Shown here: piece by piece, positions 22,601-28,333 of the stretch
Numbering within the stretch: the stretch's first letter is position 1
Layout: every line of letters starts with the position of its first letter
Position numbers and translations under genes: made by a program
Origin: a virus
Direction: 5' to 3' (one strand)
Length of the DNA stretch: 28,333 nucleotides
Virus record (IMG/VR): IMGVR_UViG_3300030450_001814
Location: 1 to 28,333 of that record
Notes under the pieces: model-generated
What the model was told of the DNA's origin: nothing
Databases searched by the model: none
Seen by the model: only the letters and a program-made list of their open reading frames with translations

Positions 22601-22810
22601 ATGCCTACAATTAATCTACTTAATAACTCATCTTCATTTGCTGAAACTGAAGTAACATCAACTACTGTTGGTTCATTAAGACGTGAATTAAACTTACATA
22701 GTCACACTATTAATGTAAACAGAACTGTTGTTGCTGATGATTATGCTTTAGAAGATGGAATGAATGTAGCTGCTGTATCATCAAATAAAACTGGTGGTGA
22801 AGCCAAATAA
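22601..22810 (+). CDS. Ubiquitin-like protein (ThiS/MoaD-type beta-grasp) with masked di-glycine
   Basis: A 69-residue protein. Residues 36-66 (TINVNRTVVADDYAL, then EDGMNVAAVSSNKTGG) follow the ThiS/MoaD pattern of VN-x-x-V, an L-x-x-G-x-x-V-x-V strand and a GG tail. In ThiS, MoaD and ubiquitin the C-terminal Gly is adenylated by an E1. Here Gly65-Gly66 is followed by EAK, so the mature GG would need to be released by a peptidase, as in pro-ubiquitin; the JAB gene two genes downstream could do this. AGGAGGGCAT precedes the ATG. It is read here as the modifier of a four-gene conjugation cassette. Confidence 0.8.
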   Translation: MPTINLLNNSSSFAETEVTSTTVGSLRRELNLHSHTINVNRTVVADDYALEDGMNVAAVSSNKTGGEAK

Positions 22811-22822
22811 GCTATTAACGTT

Positions 22823-22901
22823 AGGTCATGAGGGAGTGATACGTGTACATGTAAGCCCACGCAATGCGCAGCGCTTTGTAATCTTCACTCCTTTATGCCT
22901 T
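22823..22901 (+). ncRNA. Long hairpin leader of the E2-like gene
   Basis: In the 106 bases between Ubl and E2-like genes, bases 22827-22839 pair with 22885-22897 over 13 positions with two G-U pairs, and three more pairs follow past one mismatch. About 45 bases lie in the loop with smaller stems. The 3' arm ends six bases before the GGAGG of the E2-like gene, and its CTCC could pair with that GGAGG instead. It may set E2-like expression relative to Ubl. No known motif recognised. Confidence 0.55.
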
Positions 22902-22916
22902 TAAACTGGAGGATTT

Positions 22917-24527
22917 ATGCAAAATTTCGAGAGATATAGTATAGACGTAGGGTCTGCTATGGATGATCTTTATATTGGTCCCCAAGCAGAAGTGTTGGAA
23001 AAGATTGCTAACTTCAATAATAATTATTGTCGTGGTAATAATGAATTATTTTTAGGTGTAACTCCTAAATTTAGATGGAAGCCTGGTAGTTATGATAAAG
23101 TTAAAGATATTTTATCTAATGTATGGCTAAGATGGAATATGAGACCATCTGGTATGAATAGTATATTTACAAGAGAACAAACTTATACTAAAGGTAGGCT
23201 TAAAGAAGCATTACTTGAGATAGAAACAATACTATGTAGATTTAGGAATGAAGGTAGAGTATTTGTTACTGATAGGACTGTGATAACTGAATCTTTCAAT
23301 ATATTAAAGAATAAACTATTAGAAGAAACTGATAAAATATCTAAAATACATGAAAATGTTAGTTTACAAATACTTAATGCTGATGATGAGTTTAGTCAAC
23401 ATATAATAGAGTTAGTATTGCCTATTGAAGATATTGTTATAAAAGTTAAGGTAGGAGGAAGAAATAGAGCAGGAGATGAAAGAGATATTGGTGATATTCC
23501 ATTTGGAGATATAAAGTTAAGATTTAGAATGCCTTTATCTAAATGGTTTAATGTATTATACAATAATTTAGAGTCTAATACTTTAGATGGAATTAGTCTT
23601 CCTACAAATCTTTTGACTCATCATAGTAATGGAAGAGGAAACTTTACTTGTAATGCTGAAATATATCCTAAACATATGGGATTAAGACATCCATATGTCT
23701 CTACTTATAGACAAGGCTATGGAGCTGCTGGAAATAATGTATGTATGGGGGAGATGATGCGAGATATTATAGGATGTTTTCTTAAATTAGATTGGACATC
23801 TATGATATACTGGATAGACACTTGGCTTTCTACATATAAAGTAGGTGTTACTGGTCCATTAAATGATATGAGATACGCAAGTATAGGTAAACAAACTATA
23901 TTATTAGATGGAAAAGATAATAGTGAAGACTATTATAGTGTTGTAGCACCGCCATCTACTGGTAGTTGTTGGGATACTCAATATGAATGGATAAGAGGAC
24001 GTCATCCTGAAAGAGATCAAATATCAAACATATCAGCTGAAGTTATTAAACAGTGTGATGAAATTAACTGTCAACTAAAATCTGAGTGTTCTGGCTACAA
24101 GGCTAATACTATAGATATAGCTTTACAGCTTAAATTAGATAAGTTTGTATCTGATAACTGTTTATTTGAAATTTTAATGCCTAATCAACAAGAATATGAA
24201 GAAGAGTGTATATATTATCAAAATATATTATCAGATAGTGTTTTTCCAATATCAAATAATATTCGTATTCCATGGGAATTAATTCAAGAAGCTATAAAGA
24301 ATAAATCTTTTCCTATAGTATCTAAACTATTTGAGTTTATGATTAATGAAAATATTGTAACTATAGTAGATGATGATCCATTATGGGAAGATATAATTGG
24401 TGAAGTAATAAACGGTGACAAACATGAAGATATATGTCAAGCTTTAACTGAGCTTATGGGTAAACCAGAGCCAATAACTGATGAACAAAACGACATGTTA
24501 GATTGGGTCGCTGCAATGAGACAATAA
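22917..24527 (+). CDS. E2-like ubiquitin-conjugation protein candidate
   Basis: A 536-residue protein with GGAGGATTT before the ATG. Residues about 200-310 carry an E2-like block: IYPKHMGLRHPYVS (His258-Pro259-Tyr-Val) and AGNNVCMGEM with Cys276 as the likely catalytic residue, followed by LDWTSMIYWIDTWL. E2 enzymes have HPNV, then a Cys after G-x-x-C-L, then a W-x-P helix. Residues 1-165 are helical; 350-391 carry four Cys (351, 380, 385, 391) that could bind metal; 392-536 is acidic and helical. It lies between Ubl and JAB genes. The E2 reading is strong from context but rests on a short motif. Confidence 0.65.
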   Translation: MQNFERYSIDVGSAMDDLYIGPQAEVLEKIANFNNNYCRGNNELFLGVTPKFRWKPGSYDKVKDILSNVWLRWNMRPSGMNSIFTREQTYTKGRLKEALLEIETILCRFRNEGRVFVTDRTVITESFNILKNKLLEETDKISKIHENVSLQILNADDEFSQHIIELVLPIEDIVIKVKVGGRNRAGDERDIGDIPFGDIKLRFRMPLSKWFNVLYNNLESNTLDGISLPTNLLTHHSNGRGNFTCNAEIYPKHMGLRHPYVSTYRQGYGAAGNNVCMGEMMRDIIGCFLKLDWTSMIYWIDTWLSTYKVGVTGPLNDMRYASIGKQTILLDGKDNSEDYYSVVAPPSTGSCWDTQYEWIRGRHPERDQISNISAEVIKQCDEINCQLKSECSGYKANTIDIALQLKLDKFVSDNCLFEILMPNQQEYEEECIYYQNILSDSVFPISNNIRIPWELIQEAIKNKSFPIVSKLFEFMINENIVTIVDDDPLWEDIIGEVINGDKHEDICQALTELMGKPEPITDEQNDMLDWVAAMRQ

Positions 24528-24589
24528 TAAAATTATCCTATTAAACTATAACGAGAGTATAGAATGGGATACTAACCTTGGAGGTAATA

Positions 24590-25597
24590 ATGAGTGAATT
24601 TTATATTCAACAGAAAGATTGGCGTAAGATAATAAATTACGCAACAGCCAGAGAACAGGAATGTGGCGATGAAATAGGAGGAATGGCTATTGCTAGACAA
24701 GATGAAGATAAAGATTGGATAATATCTCATCCTACTATTTTAAAACAAAAGACTACTGGAGGAACTTGTACATTAGATAAAGATGAATTAGCTCAATATT
24801 ATTCAGATATGGCAGCTAAATTTGGAACTAATATACAATTTGTTTGGTGGCATTCTCATGCTAAAATGGGAGCATTCTGGTCTGGTACTGATACAGCTAC
24901 AATGAAAGAATATGCAGCAGGTAACTGGAGTATGTTTTTAGTTGTAAATGTAAGAGAAGAATACAAATTTAGAGTACAATACTGGAATCCTATTGAATTA
25001 GGTGAAGATATTGATCTAAATATTGTATCTAAAGAAAAAGAGAAAGTTATTCCTAAATCTATATTGAAAGAAATAGAGAATAAATGCGAAGAAGAACACA
25101 CAATCTCTAAGAATGGATATGGATATAATTACAAATCTTACTTAAGAAACAATTCTCAGTCTAATTTGTTTAACCATACTAAAACTAATATAGATTCTGA
25201 TAAAGATGATTTAATAGCTTCTATAAACTTAGTTTGTACTGGGGGATCAATGAATTATGGACATCAAATAGATATACAAGAAGATCCTATAGTATATTTA
25301 CATGAACAATTAGATATGGGTAACTCTAATTATTGTGATGGAACTATTGATTATGCACGCTATAAAAAGGCTGTTTATCAATTTAATAAAACATTAAAAG
25401 AGTTAGAAGGTGTTAATACACCTAAAATTAGAGTTAAATTGTATTCTGAATCTAAATTACTTGATAAATGCATGACTTTAAATCCTGTTGAATTTATAAC
25501 AATAGATAATAAAAGTGCATATGATCTTTATTTAGAATCTCTAACTGAAGATGCAGAAGAAAAAGATTGGAATAATTCATTTGGAGTGGGGGTATAA
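24590..25597 (+). CDS. JAB/JAMM metallopeptidase, deubiquitinase-like
   Basis: A 335-residue protein. I chose the ATG at 24590, four bases after GGAGGT; the longer TTG frame from 24578 covers the ribosome site itself. The JAMM motif is complete: Glu28 (DEIGGMAIA), then WWHSH (His88, His90), seven residues, Ser98, two residues, Asp101. These bind zinc and cut isopeptide or Gly-x bonds. Residues 130-335 form an extra domain of unknown type. In Ubl operons such enzymes mature the modifier and remove it from targets. Its TAA overlaps the E1-like start (TAATG). Confidence 0.92.
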   Translation: MSEFYIQQKDWRKIINYATAREQECGDEIGGMAIARQDEDKDWIISHPTILKQKTTGGTCTLDKDELAQYYSDMAAKFGTNIQFVWWHSHAKMGAFWSGTDTATMKEYAAGNWSMFLVVNVREEYKFRVQYWNPIELGEDIDLNIVSKEKEKVIPKSILKEIENKCEEEHTISKNGYGYNYKSYLRNNSQSNLFNHTKTNIDSDKDDLIASINLVCTGGSMNYGHQIDIQEDPIVYLHEQLDMGNSNYCDGTIDYARYKKAVYQFNKTLKELEGVNTPKIRVKLYSESKLLDKCMTLNPVEFITIDNKSAYDLYLESLTEDAEEKDWNNSFGVGV

Positions 25598-26250
25598 TGG
25601 TAAACGAAAGATCTATAGGCATAGTTGATAATTTAGATAATTATGTCTATCACATACTTGGTTGTGGAGCTATTGGAAGTTCCACAGCCATACAATTAGC
25701 TAGGATGGGAGCTAAAGAAATAACATTATATGATTTTGATAAAGTTGAGATACAAAATGTAGGAGTGTCTCAATACTTTAATAGTGACGTAGGGGACTAT
25801 AAAGTAGATGCTTTAAAGAATCATATAAAAGCTATAGATAATTCTATATATGTAGCAACTCATCCTCACAGGTTTGATACTTGGGAAAGTACTGATAAAG
25901 AAGATATAGTAGTTTTAGGTTTCGATAGCATGCAAAGTAGACTTGAAGCTGTGACTATCATCACAAATAAAGGTAATTCTCATAAACCATTTGCTGTCAT
26001 TGATGGTAGAATGGGTGCAGAACATTATCAACAATATCTCTTTGTTAAACCTACCCTTAAATCCTATCTTAGATCATGGTATAGTGATCAAGATGGCGAT
26101 CCTGAACCCTGCAATGCAAAGGCTACTAGTTATTGTTCTAACATGTCTGGAAGTTTCATCGTTAATTCTATAAGGAAACTGATTACTAATCAACCCCTTG
26201 ATAAAGAACTAGCTTTTAATTTCCCAACAATGATGATAGAATCAAAATAA
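25597..26250 (+). CDS. ThiF/E1-like Ubl-activating enzyme
   Basis: A 217-residue single-domain Rossmann enzyme: GCGAIGS (Gly22-Ser28) nucleotide site, LYDFDKVEIQNV with Asp46, Asp48 and Asn54, and GDYKVDAL with Lys69, all E1-family hallmarks. Asp110 (GFD) is the second conserved acid. Cys172 and Cys180 (PCNAKATSYCSN) are candidates for the thioester site. The usual arginine-glutamine after Asn is replaced (NVGVSQY). It would adenylate the Ubl C-terminal Gly66. GGAGTGGGGGT and a TAATG overlap link it to the JAB gene. Strong family call; the missing Arg is noted as odd. Confidence 0.9.
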   Translation: MVNERSIGIVDNLDNYVYHILGCGAIGSSTAIQLARMGAKEITLYDFDKVEIQNVGVSQYFNSDVGDYKVDALKNHIKAIDNSIYVATHPHRFDTWESTDKEDIVVLGFDSMQSRLEAVTIITNKGNSHKPFAVIDGRMGAEHYQQYLFVKPTLKSYLRSWYSDQDGDPEPCNAKATSYCSNMSGSFIVNSIRKLITNQPLDKELAFNFPTMMIESK

Positions 26251-26271
26251 ATTTGGTTTGGTAGCCCAAAT

Positions 26272-26373
26272 AAGTAGAGAGATTCAATAACTGGTCCTAT
26301 AAGTCCTACAGTTGGCCCTATAGGCAAAGGAATATGTTATATTAAACAGGTAAAGCTGAGAATCTCTTTATTT
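26272..26373 (+). ncRNA. Structured leader before the Sak4-like gene
   Basis: In the 190-base gene-free gap, bases 26272-26285 pair with 26360-26373 over 14 positions (two G-U). Inside, TTG(G)CC/GGCAA (26312-26327) and AATAT/ATATT (26331-26343) form hairpins, and AACTG/CAGTT (26289-26313) is an alternative. The 3' arm ends in TTTATTTT, so it could also act as a terminator. Its AATCTCT can pair with the AGAGA of the next ribosome site (AAGGAGAGAAGAAC). Confidence 0.5.
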
Positions 26374-26374
26374 T

Positions 26375-26398
26375 CCGAATTTTAGTTGTATAATTCGG
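26375..26398 (+). promoter_or_regulatory. Promoter -10 inside a palindrome before the Sak4-like gene
   Basis: CCGAATT (26375-26381) and AATTCGG (26392-26398) form a 7-base inverted repeat that overlaps a TATAAT at 26389-26394. The -35 region (CTTTAT) is weak. A repressor bound to the palindrome would cover the -10. Start of Sak4-like gene at 26441. Confidence 0.4.
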
Positions 26399-26440
26399 AG
26401 TTAATTCGTAAATTAAAACCTTAAATAAGGAGAGAAGAAC

Positions 26441-27202
26441 ATGAAGATGTTATACTTCGACCTAGAACATGGGTCACAATCGTTGGGCTCTAAGAAGGAT
26501 GTAGAAGCTATATTTGGCTACCCTTGTTTAGAACCTAAAAGCTGGGACCAATTCCAGTCTACTATAGGAAAGATTTATACACAAAAATCTAAACAAGTAG
26601 AAGTTAAAATTGGAGATCTCACAATAACAGAAGATAGAGTTGAAGTAGTACCTAGAAATGGCACTGTATTACATGGTGTAGTTCTTGATACTTTTTCAGA
26701 ACTATCTAAGAAATTTATGAGAAGTATATCTGACAAAGATGGTAAAATGAGATTACAAGGATGGGGACAACTAAAGAATAAATTAGATACTGCATTAGAA
26801 TTTATCTCTAGAATACCTGGTGTTGTAATTTGTAATTGCCATTCAAAAGTTCAATCTATGGATGAGTGCAATAAAGTTGTACCTTATATAGATGGATCAA
26901 CTAAAGAAGATATATCTAAATGGTTTGATTTTGTTCTTTATACCAAAACAGTTCTTAAAACAAGTGGTGAAAGAGAATATGTTTGGGTTACTAAAAGATG
27001 TGAAATTTATGACCATGCTAAAGATAGAACAAACTTACTACCTGCTCAAATTCCTCAAGATTATCAGTTAATTATTGACGCTGCTAAACAAAAAGGATTC
27101 GAAGGATGCAAGATATTAGTTATCGGTGCTCCTGGTAGTGGTAAGACAATGAGTTTGCAAACACTAAAAGAAGGAGGTGCTCGTGAGAACACTAACGATT
27201 AA
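26441..27202 (+). CDS. Sak4-like recombination ATPase, apparently circularly permuted
   Basis: A 253-residue protein of the phage Sak4/AAA_24 type (RecA-like annealing-recombination ATPase). It opens with KMLYFDLEHGSQSLG, which in normal members follows the P-loop. Then HGVVLDTFSEL (Walker B Asp83), a sensor-like VVICNCHSK and WVTKRCEIYDHAKDRT, and finally the P-loop KILVIGAPGSGKTMSLQTL (229-236) near the C-terminus. The usual order is P-loop first, so the gene looks permuted between the first helix and second strand. AAGGAGAGAAGAAC precedes the start. Followed by an ssDNA-binding candidate, as in other Sak4 modules. Confidence 0.8.
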   Translation: MKMLYFDLEHGSQSLGSKKDVEAIFGYPCLEPKSWDQFQSTIGKIYTQKSKQVEVKIGDLTITEDRVEVVPRNGTVLHGVVLDTFSELSKKFMRSISDKDGKMRLQGWGQLKNKLDTALEFISRIPGVVICNCHSKVQSMDECNKVVPYIDGSTKEDISKWFDFVLYTKTVLKTSGEREYVWVTKRCEIYDHAKDRTNLLPAQIPQDYQLIIDAAKQKGFEGCKILVIGAPGSGKTMSLQTLKEGGARENTND

Positions 27203-27713
27203 ATCAGGCGGAGGTGGAGGAAACTTTACTGACGGCTGGAATCATGTAGAAATAACAAAAGCTAAATATGGCGAATGGGAAGGAACAAAGTTTATCGATG
27301 TTCATTTCAAAGATTTTCCTGAAACTTTAAATATGCGTTGCTACGCTAAGAAAGGTAAAGATGGAGAAGAATTTGCTATTGGCAGATTATTTCGTTTTGC
27401 AAATGCTGGTTTAACTGAAGCATTAGAAGGCGATGACGGCACTAAAGTTGTCAAGCTTGATGATTCAGCAGATCAGCTAGTGGGTAAACACTTAAATGTA
27501 TTCCTATATAAAGATGGTGAATATTTTAGAGTACTTACTCAACCTGCTCCAACAGAGTTTACTAATGTAGTAGAAACATTTAAAGAAAATGATGTTGCCT
27601 ACTGGAAAGGTAAAGCTGAAAAATACTATCACGATTATATTGAAAAGAATACAGCATCTAATGGTGTGTTCACTTCAACTAGTGAAGATGTATTTGCAGG
27701 AATGCCCGAATAA
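27183..27713 (+). CDS. DUF669-like ssDNA-binding protein candidate
   Basis: A 176-residue protein starting at the GTG at 27183 after AAGGAGG (an earlier in-frame GTG at 27177 lies in the ribosome site). It overlaps the Sak4-like gene end by 20 bases. The N-terminal NFTDGWNHVEITKAKYGEW and GTKFIDVHF strands suggest an OB-like fold; the end is a helical tail (YWKGKAEKYYHDYIEK) and an acidic tip. DUF669-type ssDNA-binding proteins are usually encoded beside Sak4 enzymes, which supports the role of coating ssDNA for annealing. Family call is from pattern and neighbourhood. Confidence 0.65.
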   Translation: MRTLTIKSGGGGGNFTDGWNHVEITKAKYGEWEGTKFIDVHFKDFPETLNMRCYAKKGKDGEEFAIGRLFRFANAGLTEALEGDDGTKVVKLDDSADQLVGKHLNVFLYKDGEYFRVLTQPAPTEFTNVVETFKENDVAYWKGKAEKYYHDYIEKNTASNGVFTSTSEDVFAGMPE

Positions 27714-27735
27714 AATTATCTCGGGGAAGATGATA

Positions 27736-27792
27736 GAGAGAGAGAGTTACGGCTAAAACCACCATTCGTTGAAAGCGTGGTCTCTCTCTTTC
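27736..27792 (+). ncRNA. Structured leader before the primase gene
   Basis: Bases 27736-27746 (GAGAGAGAGAG) pair with 27782-27792 over 11 positions (one G-U). A second stem, ACCAC (27758-27762) with GTGGT (27777-27781), stacks on it after an 11-base bulge; bulge ACG (27749-27751) may pair with loop CGT (27767-27769). The 3' arm TCTCTC can also pair with GAGAGA of the primase ribosome site (AGGAGAGAAG). The 109-base gap holds no other feature. Confidence 0.5.
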
Positions 27793-27822
27793 GACCTTTA
27801 TACTAACTAACCAGGAGAGAAG

Positions 27823-28333
27823 ATGATCAAAGAATTTGCCTTTGGCTTGAGTAGACGTCATTATTTTCAGGATGCTTCTCAAATCGAACAATGGTTAGGG
27901 TTAGACAGTAATACTTTTATGTCTTTATATGATTATGATGATGATGTAAAAGAATATTTCGCTAAGAAAAACACCCTGTCTGGATATAATGGAAAGATAT
28001 ATATACCAGATGAATTTATCTTAGACATAGATGGAGCCAATGTAGATGTAGCACTATCTAAGTGTCATAAATTAATAGAGTTATTGAAATCACTTAAAGT
28101 ATTTTACTATCTCTATTTCAGTGGTACAGGATTCCATTTACACATATCAGGAAAAGCTTTTAGATGGAAACCTGACATTAATTTGCATACTAAATTAAAG
28201 AAAGTTTTAAATGATTATAAAGTATGGGAACATGCTGATCCTTCAGTAACAGATAAAACAAGAATAATAAGAGTTCCAAATACAAAGAATACTAAATCTA
28301 ATCTTTATAAAGTATGGATTAAAGAGGATTGGA
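27823..28333 (+). CDS. Archaeo-eukaryotic-type primase, C-terminus beyond the window
   Basis: 170 codons of an open frame cut by the right edge. It has the AEP catalytic set: LDIDGANV (Asp68, Asp70 for metal), SGTGFHLHI (100-108, His105 and His107) and RIIRVPNT (Arg147, Arg150) followed by KSNLYKV. These bind the nucleotide and metals for primer synthesis. AGGAGAGAAG precedes the ATG. Phage AEP primases are often fused to a helicase, but that part would lie outside the window. Fits the replication module after Sak4 and the ssDNA-binding candidate. Confidence 0.85.
   Translation, partial: MIKEFAFGLSRRHYFQDASQIEQWLGLDSNTFMSLYDYDDDVKEYFAKKNTLSGYNGKIYIPDEFILDIDGANVDVALSKCHKLIELLKSLKVFYYLYFSGTGFHLHISGKAFRWKPDINLHTKLKKVLNDYKVWEHADPSVTDKTRIIRVPNTKNTKSNLYKVWIKEDW

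Noticed and set aside
22601-25597. Ubl and JAB as lambda-type tail assembly proteins I and K
   Set aside because: Lambda I/K lie among tail genes; here the genes are on the early strand with an E1 and an E2-like gene, far from virion genes.
27734-27792. GA/TC repeats as a microsatellite or CRISPR-like array
   Set aside because: Only one pair of complementary runs with a second stacked stem; better explained as an RNA hairpin.

Overview
The window looks like about 28 kb of an AT-rich tailed bacteriophage genome (Caudoviricetes), probably from an aquatic or other uncultured bacterial host. This rests on a terminase small/large pair, a long P22-type portal, a scaffold followed by a major capsid protein, lysis-type enzymes, and a replication module with a primase and a Sak4-like recombinase. 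Almost every gene has a clear Shine-Dalgarno sequence, and genes are packed tightly, often with stop/start overlaps of the TAATG type. No integrase, repressor, attachment site, insertion sequence or CRISPR array was seen. The host cannot be named from this sequence.

Layout: positions 1-19425 are all on the minus strand and form the late (virion) operon, read right to left. In transcription order it holds small genes (19425-17740), terminase small subunit, a cysteine-rich calcium-repeat protein, a small zinc protein, a peptidoglycan-binding protein, terminase large subunit, an M15-type peptidase, an NlpC/P60-like protein, portal, scaffold, major capsid protein, small decoration-like proteins, two large virion proteins, a metallophosphoesterase, two single-helix membrane proteins (holin candidates) and the start of another virion protein cut by the left edge. 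A near-consensus promoter (TTGACA, 17-base spacer, TAAACT) lies at 18415-18443.

A divergent region (19426-19600) separates this from the plus-strand early operon (19600-28333). Its first part holds small unknown genes, one CAT-anticodon tRNA and about 0.9 kb of probable structured RNA rich in GNRA-capped hairpins. Then come a polynucleotide-kinase-type phosphatase, a membrane protein and small genes. At 22601-26250 lies the most interesting system: a four-gene ubiquitin-like conjugation cassette with a ThiS/ubiquitin-like protein whose di-glycine is masked by three residues, a 536-residue protein with an E2-like HPxV...C site, a JAB/JAMM peptidase and a ThiF/E1-like adenylating enzyme. The order Ubl-E2-JAB-E1 is that of bacterial Bil-type operons, but here it sits in the early region of a phage. 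Downstream are a Sak4-like ATPase whose P-loop is at the C-terminus (apparently circularly permuted), a DUF669-like ssDNA-binding candidate and an archaeo-eukaryotic-type primase cut by the right edge.

How it fits together (inference): early genes would replicate and recombine the DNA and may modify host or phage proteins by ubiquitin-like conjugation; late genes package DNA, build the capsid and lyse the cell. Three early genes (E2-like, Sak4-like, primase) are each preceded by a long imperfect hairpin leader whose 3' arm is pyrimidine-rich and partly complementary to the next ribosome binding site, suggesting RNA-level control.
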